Shown in pieces: positions 39,801 through 51,800 of a stretch of 64,000 nt of DNA. The DNA is taken from positions 76,387,239 to 76,451,238 of the forward strand of contig CM040430.1 in assembly GCA_022702705.1 (NCBI GenBank), read 5' to 3'. A model generated the notes under the pieces. It made no database searches and was not told the DNA's origin. It saw nothing but the letters and a program-made list of their open reading frames with translations. The position numbers were made by a program, and so were the translations under genes. Each line of letters starts with the position of its first letter. Position 1 is the stretch's first letter. Source of the stretch: Papilionanthe hookeriana x Papilionanthe teres. Taxonomy: Eukaryota; Streptophyta; Magnoliopsida; Asparagales; Orchidaceae.

Positions 39801-42800
39801 AGGCTAGCTCCTCAAACACCAAAAATCCTTTGATAAAATGTCACCAATGCTCAGGGTTTGAACCATTGTATCGAACTGTCCAAATAGACATGTTGTATTA
39901 CGAGTAGAGAAGACCCCACCTAAGAAAAAAACGAAAATGAGAACACCCTTGATGATAATGAGGATGAAAAATCATTGCATGCTCATGAAGAGGAGCTCTT
40001 GGCAGTTTGTAGGATTTTGAACACTATTATAGATCTCGAGTAGGATGGTGTCAACATAACATCTTCCATACAACATGCACCGTTCAAAATAAGGTGTGTG
40101 ATATGATTATTAATTAGGAAAGTTGTGAGAACGTCCTATCAAATTATTTAGTAGAGAAACTAAATTTATCACTCCAAGAAAACTATACCCCTTATAGATT
40201 GGCTTGACTTAGAATGGAAAATGAAATTAAGGTTAACAAACAATGTTCGGAGCAATTTTCCATAGGAGATAAATTACAAAATATGTGGTGTGATGTGATC
40301 GGCATGGATGTTGCCTCATTTTTTTAAGTCAACTTTGGAGATTTAATTGACATATCATCCATTGTGGATTTAAAAATTCTTATACCGTAAAATATGAAGG
40401 CGAAAAACTAGTTTTAATACCTATGAGAGATGTCATGAAAGAAAAGGAGGGATCTGATTTTATTGATACTAAATCCATGTTCTAAAATTAATGCAACTAG
40501 CCCCTTCTACTTATGCCCATGTAGTCATGGTAAGGAATCAAATAGAGGAATATGTTCTTAAAGCAGTTAAACCCTTAATCAAACAATTTCAAGATATATT
40601 TCCAATAGAATTACTCTCGGGATTACCTCCCATGGGAGATGTTGAACATATAATCGACTTTGATCCCAGAGCAGTTATTCCCAATCGTCATGCCTATCGT
40701 ATGAGACCTAAGAAATAGAAAGAACTGCAACATCAAGTAAACGAACTCCTACATAAATGTTTAATTCGTGAGAGCACTAGCCCTTGTGTGGTTCCTGCTT
40801 TATTGGCTCTCAAAAAGGATGATACTTGGCGTACGTGTATTGATTGTTAAGCTATCAATTATATCAGTTGTATGAGGCTTACATTTTCTAAAATTAATTT
40901 ACACAGTGGATATCATCAAATATGAATGAAGCCAAAAGGCAAATGAAAGATGGTTTTTAAAGTCCAAGATAGGCTATACGAGTCGATGGGGATGTTGTTT
41001 GGTCGATCCAACGCTCTCAGTACATTTATGTATTTGATGACGCAAGTTTGTAGAGCATTCATGGGAAATTGCTGGTAATATAGTTCAATGATATTTTAGT
41101 CTACATTTGTTCCCTAGAAGAGCATTTACATCATTTGCATCAGCTTTTAAAGTATTGAGGAAAACAAATCTAGCAAATGTAAATTCTTAACTGATAAAAT
41201 AAATTTTCTAGGGAATATCTCTAGTGTTGGGATAAAAATAGACCAAGAAAAGGTCCAAACTGTCCCATAAAACAAACTCATTCCCTCATGTTCGCATCTC
41301 CCATGGCTTGATATCAACAATTTAACAGTTTATTAAGAATTTTAGCTCCACAGCTACACATTTAACCGAAATTGTTAAGGGTGATAAGTTTATTTGGACC
41401 ATCACAGCCCAATCTAGCTTAGATAAACTTTAGAAAGTTGTGAATAATGCCCCAATCCTTTCCCTTCCAAACTTCAACCATATATTTAAAGTCGATTGTG
41501 ATGCTTCCAATGTCGGTATAGGCGCACTGTTAAGTCAAAATGGACTTAAGGTTGCCTATTTTAGTGAGAAATTAAATGAGGACCATCAACAATACTACAA
41601 CTATGATAAGAAATTATATTCTATTATCTGAATTTTAGAACATTGGAATCATTAGTTGCTAACAAATGAATTTATTTTATATTTAGATCATGAAGCTTTA
41701 AAATGTATACACAGTCAAAATAAGCTAAAAAAAAGATATGCTAAATATGTTGAATTTCTTTCCTCTTTTTATTACATTATTAAGCACAAATCAAGAGTGC
41801 AAAATAAGGTTGTGGATGCATTAAACGTCAATACACCCTTTCTAACACCCTTCAATCTAATATTATTGGATTCAAAGGTTAAAGGATCTTTATTTTGATG
41901 ATTTAGATTTTGGAAAAATATGAAAATAACACAAAATAGAACTCATAACTTTTTTCATATTCAAGGGGGGTAACTTATTCCATCATAATCATGTTTGAAT
42001 TCCTCCTTGCTCACAATGAGAATCAATTCTGTCAGAGTGTCATGAAAGAAGATTGGGAGGACATTTAAGCCAAGATAAAACCATAGCTCCAATCAGGGAA
42101 AAACTTGCTATTTATTTAGTGTGATGTTGATCGCTTTCTTAAGCGATGTAGAATATGTCACATTGCCAAAACTGAGATTCATAAAACTGGTCTTTATACT
42201 CCTTTTCTTGTACCTGAAGTGCCCTGGATTGATGCAAGTATGGACTTGGTTGTAGGACTTCCAAACACTCAAACACAGATTTCCTATGGCTGTTTTTTAA
42301 TGTTTCAAAAAAATGGTTCATTTTATTTTGCTGCATAAAACCCAACATGCTTCCGATATTGTTGATTTTATTTCAAAAAGATCATCTGTTTGTATGGGAT
42401 TCCTAAAATAATTACATCCAACCAAAATGTGCATTTCCTCAATCATATTTGGAGAACATTATGGGAAAAATTGGGCACTAACTTCTGTTTAGTTCCACTG
42501 CTCATCCTCAGACAGGTGGTCAGATAGAAGTTGTCAATTGAAGTCTAAGAAATTTATAATAATGTTTTAAATATAGTGATGGGACCTCACATAAGCCCAA
42601 GCTAAGTTCGCTTGTAATAGATCTATTAACCAAACTATGGGTCCAAGCCCATTTGAAATCATTTTTGGCCAGAATTCCATTACTCCTTTGGATTTAACAC
42701 CCATAGTTATTACTTTTGAATATAATTTTGATGCAAATATAGGAATTGAAGATATTAAAAAAAAAAGCACCTACAAGTCTGGAATATGATTATAAAGAAA

Positions 42801-45800
42801 AATTCACAATACCACATGCAACAAATAAATCACGTTTTCCTCCAAGTCTTTTTCCTAACTTAAAGTTGCTGGATCATTAAACACAGAAGAAAATGTTTAT
42901 AAAATTGAATTGCCAGGGGATATAAATATTTCAACCACCTTCAATGTAGTTGATCATTCACCTGATAGGGAATTATACATCGAGGGTGAACCTTCTCCTA
43001 CTTTGAAATGGTGCATTTTGCATTCATTAAAAAATGGTTACAAAAGTATGAATTAAGCATTTACATTATGGTCTATCTCAAAATCTTAGAGCACAAGAAC
43101 ACACCTCAAGCTCCCCCAAAAGCCAAGTGTTCTCTCTAAGCAAGAGCTTTCCACTAAGTTGAAAAATCCACTCCAAGGAAAAAGATCTCAGCTCCTTTTC
43201 GTTCTCTATCCTCCAAAAACGCTTGGCTGCTCCTAGCTTAGACCCTCGGTCCTCTATGCCAAAAATGGCCAAATTACCATAAAAGCCTTGTTACCCCACA
43301 TGTGCTAGGCATGCAAAGCCCCTCTTTTTGACGTGGTAGCCTAGGGAGCATCATGCCCACTTTCAAAGACCAAAATAGCTCCCGAAAGGCTGAGTTCAAC
43401 ATGGGTGGCCAGGAGAGCTATCCCAAAAAAGTGGGATCACAATTAGGGGATTTCCAGACAAAAGAGAAATCACTACGTTGTGATCTTGTGAAACAAAGCT
43501 AAAAAGTATTTGTAAAAAAAAAAAAGAAAAAAGAGGAAAGCAAGATTGGGTCCAATACTGGGTTGGTGGGACCAGGCGCTCAATCCTATACTTTAGCGGT
43601 GGAAGTTGATGATGTTCACACTGTCACGCTCCATGATAATGCCTCTTAGCTCAAACATCCATGGCTCAATGATCCTTCTAAAAAATAGGGTGGCTTCCAA
43701 TTCCACCTGAGAGCTGTCCCAAGGATGTGAATGATGTCTGGAGGCAACTATAAGCTCACTTTTTTCCTCTCCTACGGCCAGACCTATGCCAGCCAACCTG
43801 GAAGAAGTCAAAACCCTATCTACATTAGCTTTGATCCATCCTAAAGGAGTCTTCTCCTACCTGAGAAGCATGATGTCATTAGGGGTGGCCTTTATCTTAT
43901 TTTAATTTTATTAAGTAATTTTTTTTTCTTTTATTGTGTTTTAGTTAAGTAGATGTATTTTCGTAATTAGGATCCCTTAGTGTTTGTATTCTCTATTAAC
44001 AATCGTGCATTAGAAGAGTTGGGGGATTTTTTTTATGAGTTCTATTTTTTTTTAATTAAACTTGAGGGAGAGGGTGGGTTTCCCTTCCTTGGGGCATTCC
44101 CCTAAAATTAGGAAAGGTGGCAAAGAGGAGCCATAGTAGTGCCCTAGGTTTTGCCATGTTTGGCTTCTTCTTCCCTTTTTCTTTTCCTGGTTGGTTTATA
44201 TTTCCTCCAGAAGGTGGTCAGTGATCGAAAGCTAAGGCATTATTGGTTGAGAAAAGTCAGAACAAATTACAGGTTGTTCAAGAAAGCCCCTTCAAGTATT
44301 CAGCCATGTTCTTTCAACCCAAATAAATTAAGTTCTTGATGCAAGAATCCACACACAGAGCAGGTGTTGCAAAGAGTACCAGGAATTTGATTTTTAACAC
44401 CCTACCACAGTTTCCATGTAATTGCGCAGAAACCAAGTTTATGCCAACCCATTTCTGTAGGCTGTCTGGGCACATTCATGCAGCATAGAAGCCCCACAGC
44501 TAGAGTTTTCATATGTTACTTCTACAACCAGGATCAATCCGGTGATTCAAACACAGAATAGTTGCCATCTAAACATTCAGAATTGCATGCAGCGTGCAAT
44601 CACCAAGAACATTAGGAATATTTCAGTAAATCTTCCATCTTTAAATAAGAATATCCAAATCAGATTCTATGTTTTCCTATTAAATTCACCAAGTGACTTC
44701 TTATTCTTACAGTTAACTAGGTATCTCTTTTATTTGAATTCCCTATAGCTTCTTCAGGAAAAGCGCATACAACATAGGGAAGGAATTTTATAAGCAGTTG
44801 TAGATGTGAGCTTGTAGCGGATCAGTGGATTAGATTCTTGTAGAAAGCATAAACCATGGTAATGAGGATCTGAATCTCTATCACTTTATATATATAATAA
44901 TAATAATAATAATAACAATAATAATAATAATAATAATTTCAAGGGCCTCTTTCTATGTTATAATTCTAATAACCGTTGCTGAAATCTTCCAATTTCTCAT
45001 TCTGAAAGAGAAAATGAAATTGCGCTAAAGGGCAGTAATATTTATCATCAATAGATGGAAATCGTATCAATTATTTTATTATGAAAAGGCCTAATGATAT
45101 TTTTACATTGGTGTCTAGTCTATTGGCGATTTTGTTTTGTGTGCCTAGAAGAAATTTAGTCTTTTTATTATTTTTATTGTTGTGTATAAACAGACTTAAT
45201 ATATTTAGGGCTAGGTTTATGCAAAGAGATGTCGGTCGCCAAATTAGAAATTGTCGGCTGCCGAGATGGATATCCCGATGCTCGCTTTGAAAATATTTAA
45301 TTTAATTTAAAGTATATATATGTAATTTGTAAAAATATCATTTTATTTATTTGAAAATATGAAATCAAACCGATCTCGCATCCTCATTAGTTTAAACAAA
45401 TGAGCACTACACCACAAGCTGTGCATCTATCCCGATGAATAGACACATTACTTGATGGTACGACTGAATTAAATAAACTAATAAATTTGTGACATCCGTT
45501 CTGATTTGCGAACCTTTCATGTTGACCGACAAGTTCTCCTATTTAATACAAAAGAATTAAATAAGGTTTATATTAATCTGAGGTCTTTAGAGCTCCCTAT
45601 AGAGATAAGCCCCTATAGTCAATTACCCCTCAAATAACCGAAATCATTTAAGAGAACTCTCGATTTAGATCAGAAGTATCTATCTTCATGAATTCAAGGG
45701 TTAGGGTTTTCAAGGTAGTGCGTAGGAAAATCAAATGGGAAAGGACCAAATATAAGCAATTATTTCTAAAATCAAGGGAAAGAAAAAAAAGGGATCTCAC

Positions 45801-48800
45801 AAAATAGAGGCGAACCTCAATGACTTCCCAGACTATCCTATTATTGGGCTTTAAATTTTGTAAACCAATTTATTTAGATTACAATCCTCTCAATTATTAA
45901 TTATAATGATTACATTTGCATGATATCTGATTATGCAAACATCCTAGAAGATAGGAGGATTTACGTCGTATCGAACGGCGACCTCGAAATCCTAAGGCGA
46001 GTTAGGGCTTATATTGCACAACATGGTTGTGCAAAGGCCTAAAAGACAATGTGAAGATTTATGTCGCACTGTAGCAGACTACCTCGAAGTCCTATTACTA
46101 GTTATTTTATACTAAGGAAAGATTTTGTTGATGTAGTCTAATTTTGCTGTTATAGATTGTATTCTTCGTCCGCTGCATCCTCGTCGTGCTGCCCTCGAAG
46201 TTTTGCTCCGTATTTCATATTGTAGCAATGTTGAGTTTCAGGTTTTAAGGTGGACATGGATTTATCAAGTTAGTGTTTTATTTTGGACTTCCCCTATGAA
46301 ACTATATTACTGGCCTCCTACTCTAAAAGGTATAATGCACATAAATAGAAGAAACAGTAGAAGGTGCAATAAAGAAAAAAAGTAGTTGTAGAGAATATGC
46401 AGTAAATGTGCAGTAAAGGAAAGCAGTAGCATGTGCAATAAGGAAAAGCAGTAGTAGAGTAAGTGCAGTAAATGTGCAGTAAAGGAAAGCAGTAGCAGGT
46501 ACAATAAGGAAAAGCAGTAGTAAAGTAAATGCAGTAAATATGCAATAAAGGAAAGCAGTAATATGCGCAGGAAAGTAAACTGTTGTAAAACATAAAAGAA
46601 CCTGTATGCCTGGCGGGTCCATATATCTCATGTGAATAAGATCAAAAATCACAAGCACGTAGTGACAAGTATGGTAGTGGGTTTAGTGGACGTGCATCCG
46701 CATGCAAGAGAATAAATGACAAAGCGAAAAGAAAGCTCAAGGAAAGTCGAGAAAAATCGTGAGAAACATAGAAAGCTTGAAAAAAACTCACAAATGTCCC
46801 GTGAAAACTTAAAGAAAATTGTATGGAACAAATAGGAAGCCCGAAAAGGACCGTAAGCATAATGGTGGGGAGGACTCGGAATCAGGACCCTATGTCAAAT
46901 CAAAATTTTAGAACCTTAACGAATCAACATGCATGTGTGATCCAACATTAAGTAAAAGGTTCTCAGTCGAACAGCTACAAAAAGAAGAAACTCCTAACCT
47001 GGTTTATACGACTAACCTATGAATTTTCTTTTTATTAAATGTTTAGGAAAAGTTACATTTTTTTTTTTTGAAAGGAATTTTGATTTGTCATTCATTTAAA
47101 AGAAATTTTGATATCTCAAAATTAAATGGATCAGTCATATTAGCAGGTGGGAACTTCCAACTACCTGTAGAAGCGAGGGGTACCCCTTTACTAAGTGTTA
47201 GAGATGTCGTACTGCCGATCCGTCATCTTCGTAAGGTCACTGAGTCAGAATCGTGCTAGGACCTCTCACACATGCCTAGGTGTTTCTTTCATCACTTATG
47301 CCCAAACCCCGAATCATCCGACTTACAGCCATGCTTGATGACCCACATATAGCAAAAGGCTGTACGTGCACATTTATGCCTCGTACATAAGTGCAAAAAA
47401 ACCTAGCCAAGAAGAAAGAAAGGAGGAAACAACCCACTTAAAAGAACGGCGAAAAAAAAGTGAGTCGATCCTCAAAACCGCAAAAAACAAGCGATCTCGA
47501 ACCCCAATGACACGAACCTAACGTACTCGACCAAAGCCCCCCACCCCCCCCCCAAAAAAAAATAATATTCTGACAATCCTCACAAAGCCTAGGACTTAAG
47601 AACTCCACACCTCTCAAAAAGGGCATGCCAAAATTCCTAAAAGAAGTCTCCCTCTACTTCTAAGATGACAAACTAAGGCTCCAAAATATCCCAAAATCGT
47701 TATGCAGGTGATTGCAGCTAATTCAACAAGAAAAACCTCAAAATAGAATAGGTCAAACTGCTTTAGAAAGATCTAAGAGTACAGTTAAAAGACTCCCAAA
47801 ATAATGCATTAAAGGTCTCAAAACACTCATCAACCATTTAAGCTCAGCTTAATGAATTTACCTCAGAATGGTGCTCAAATTAACGAGAGAGGACAACTCC
47901 AAAAAGCATAACAAGAAATCCCAAACCTGGTGGCCCAAAGCTGCCCAATAAAAAGCCGAAACGTGGGCTGCAACAAGCACCAAAACTAAGCCATATAAGG
48001 CTAAAACCGAGCCTTTGACAGGCTCAAAACAGAGGCCAGCAAATGCCCAAAACCGGGCCATCTCACAAGAAAAACCGAGCAACCAACAGACTCAAAGCCC
48101 CACCACAAAATAACACCAAACCGGGCCCCCATCTACTCAAAATAAGGTCAGCACAAAGGCAAAACCGAGTAGCTAACAGGCTCAAAACCACACTACAAAT
48201 GACACCAAACCGAGCCCCCACCTGCTCAAAACAGAGCCAGCACAAAGGCAAAACCAAGCAGCTAACAGGCTCAAAACAGGGCAAGCTCACAGGGTAAAAC
48301 CGAGCAGCTAACAGTCTCAAAGCCACACCACAAAATGACACCAAACCGAGCCCCCACCTGCTCAAAACAGAGCCAACACAAAGGCAAAACAGAGCAGCTA
48401 ACAGGCTCAAAACAGGCTTCTAGTTCAAAGTAGGCTCAAACATGCATAAAATACCACATCAATGCCTATCATTAGCTCAAACTTTGCCATAGAACCTCTT
48501 AGCCAAATAATAGCATTAAACCATGGAGCAAGAGAGTTATACCTCAGTGGGGTAACAGCCAAGCAAGAAAATCAAGAGAAGAAGTGAGGAGACCAAGCAG
48601 TCAGCAAGACCACCGAGAATGTCGAGCAGACAGGGAAAACCAAGCAAGCCACAGGAATTCGACAGCACCTTCCCCTTCTCACAAAAATTCGGCCAACTCT
48701 TTAAAATTCCCCAAATGGGGCTTTTTTAGAAAAAGAGAGGGGAAGGAGCTCAGCCTAACTCACCCAAGACTCGACCAAACTCACCCAAGCTCACCAGTGA

Positions 48801-51800
48801 CTCACCCAGCTCTACCGAACGCAAGGACAGGTCAAACCGTCGCAACAGGCCACCCACAGGGAGAATGATCGAGAGAAAAGGAAGACGAGAGTATTGGGAA
48901 GGAGAGAAAACTTCCCCATTCGTGCCAAAGGAGCCAGTGCAGCAGGCAATTGAGCTCGAAAAGGAAAGTCCACAGTATCGATAAGGAGATGCTCGAGTAG
49001 AGCATCCCGCAATGTCACCACTCCTCGCGTGAGGAGGACGAGCCACAGTACGCATGAGACCGGACGGCACGAGGGAGAGAGGCTCGCTCGAAACCAGAGA
49101 AGAGCCAAGGCACACACGATCCCGCGGGAGAAGGAAGAAACGGCGCGGGACGAGCCCGAGACGGGTGCGGGAATGGAGTTTAGGGTTTAATTAAAGAGAA
49201 GGGAGTTAAATAATTAAGTAAAATAAATTAATATTATATAATTTATCCAAATGCGCCGAATTTCATGTGGTCTACTCGTGCTCGGAACCTCGGCAAAACG
49301 ACTTCGTCGATGATCGGGCCGAAAGTGCGTCAAATTTGATTATGTCTGCAATTTTGACTTAATGTCGATTCTTCTGGGAGATTGGCTTAATCTTCGATCA
49401 GTTGCAGAGTATTTAAAGGCGTCGAGCCTACAAATCGAGAAATTTGTTAGCGCAATGGTGCAAGATGTACACGAGGCAATCCTAGGGTCTGATGGTCCTA
49501 TGGAGACTCTTTTTGAGTTCTACGTGTTAGTTTCAACCTCCTGAAGGTACGAACTCTCCATGTGGAATCCAAAAAAAGTAAAGAGGTGGCTTCAAATATC
49601 TAAAACAAGTTGGGCCTTATTGCTAAGGGTCTAAGATAGTCGAAGGGAAAACCCTGGGGGCTCGAATCCTAAATCCTAAGGGAAAACTAGACATTGACAA
49701 AAGTGACGTCAACAAGAGATTGAGTTGAAAGTCCTACCTCTCGGATAATAGGTGCTTATCTTTTGTATTATTGTTGAGTTGTTTGGATAATTGAAGAAAA
49801 TATTATATTGCTCTAAATTTTATAGAAAAGTGTGCTGATTTTGGTGTCGGATCGTATCAAATTAGTATCAGAGGTCAAGATTATGGGGATCGGATTGACA
49901 AAAGTGGAGATCGATTGACTCGCGGCTTATTGTGACCCGAAACTTCCACCTTTCTACTCCTTTTGCTCCGTCCAAGTGCATTAACGGGATCGCGGCGCAC
50001 AAGGAAAACCAACGGGATCGCAACACATAGAAGGCTCATGACCAAATATCGGCAAGTAAAGGGTGCACATGCCCTAGTTTGACAGGATCGTGCGATGAGA
50101 GCCAGCAACAAAATCACGATTAAGCTAGCAGGGAAGCCAACGACGAAATCAGCATACAAAAGACGGAATCGTGGCATACAAAAAAAAAATCGCATACAAT
50201 TATATCAGAGCTGGCAAGGAAGGCGTCGACAGGAACCTAATCGCAACAGGCGATAGGATACTAATCACGACAGGCAGCTAGTGTCGCCTTCGTGACCGAA
50301 CTCTACAATACAGCCACGAGTTGAATCTAGTGGGGAGCTGACAAGATCGCCACTTATGTATTGCGATTTGAGTTTGTTAGGAGCTGATAGGATCACAGCG
50401 TACAGTTCTCCTTCTATCATCTAATTTAAACCGCATGATATAGTCGTGATTTGAGGATTCGCAGTGTACAAGACCTGACATAATCACATGACACTTTTTT
50501 CTGGCTAAACTACGCCAGCTGGCCGAGCCAACGATGAGATTTCAAGGTACAAAAACTTTGCCTTTGTGTTGAAAATTTTCCCGAGAGTAATGGCAGTAAT
50601 GAAATTAGACAATTTGGAGAAGAAATTAGAAGAAGTTGGGCAACTTAAATCCGGTATAGAGGAATGAATTTCCGCCATTGACAACTGATTTGAGAGCTTG
50701 GAGATGCTGAAGAAGCTTATTGAGATGCAATCAAATAACTCAACGGCAGTTTAGTTTGCAAGCCAAAGGTTGACCGGAGATTCAATGGCTAAATCGAAAG
50801 GAAAAAAGATCGAATCAGAGGAAAATGAGGAGAAAAGCCTCTATCATCAACAATGTCCTCTCAGGACTTCGACTGGGGTGGGGATTAGAGATTTTATATG
50901 GAGGCAATTGGGTCGACACATGAAAAAGAGATTATGCAAGTGATATGGAGTAACATAAAGAAGAAAAGACAGAAGCAGAAAAGGGACATGGGCTATGATC
51001 GAATGAGAGATTATTACCCTCACTACATAAGGGGAAACAGCAGAGGGAGAGTAAGCTGGGTTAGAGATGCTATGGTCAGTAAGTTGAAGATGTCGATCTT
51101 CAATAGGGGAAGACGCACATGGATGGGTGCGTAGGGCAGAGCGATATTTTGCAATAAATTGGCAAGATGGGGAGGAAAAACTCATAGCGGTAGGGATATT
51201 TTTGGAGGGGAAAGCCCTAGCCTGGTTTCAATAGAGGGAGGCTAGATAACCGATACGATCGTGGAAAGAATTTAAGGATTATTTATTGGAACATTTTCGA
51301 GTCATTCAGAAAGGAGACCTATACTAGCAATTCCATGTCTTGACTCGGGAGGTGACTGTCATGAATATAGGGAAAGATTCGAGCTATTGTTGAGACGGCT
51401 GAGGGAAATTTCTGAAGAAGGATTCTAGCGTAATTTCATGAAGGGCCTAAAACCCGTCATACGGGTAGCACTCCGACTATTGAGATTGCGAAGATAGAGA
51501 GAGGGGATGGAGCTAGCCTAGATGATGGATCAAAACTTACATTTGCATGGATCGAAGATAGAGAGAGGGATTATATTTGCAGTGCAATGAGAAGTTTACC
51601 ACAGGACACTGTTGCATGGATTGAAACTTACAAGTTCACATGGCGCATGAAAAGGAGGCAAGGATGAAGAAAAAGAGACCGTTGTGGTGGAGCAAGAGAA
51701 AAACTAACCTTTTCCCACCTTGACAAATTTCTTTTGTGGGGAGTATTATTATGCTAGTACCTAGCCTAAGGGTAATTTTATCTTTGAACTCCTAGAAACA

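Larger units (their letters stand above)
45230..49714 (-). mobile_element. Long-LTR family copy D: complete solo LTR, 4.49 kb, inverted
   Basis: On the minus strand it starts TGTTGACGTC and ends GACCGACA. AGAGA flanks it on both sides (45225-45229, 49715-49719), and removing it restores continuity of the host LTR when compared with 51820-51850. It matches copy C in its first 450 bp and last 1.1 kb; the middle has different tandem repeats (66-bp and about 88-bp units) and lacks the 60-bp array, so it is a distinct subfamily. Confidence 0.85.

Noticed and set aside
39464..43070. Integrated plant pararetrovirus
   Set aside because: Integrase sequence follows RNase H, and the layout matches Ty3/gypsy retrotransposons; no movement or coat protein is seen.
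46307..46658. Cys/Tyr-rich ORFs with a 22-residue repeat
   Set aside because: The 66-bp tandem repeat of LTR copy D keeps frame by its length; three frames are open at once.
48063..48410. 115-codon minus-strand ORF with repeated CV/LSRWG motif
   Set aside because: It is generated by the 88-bp tandem array inside the long LTR.
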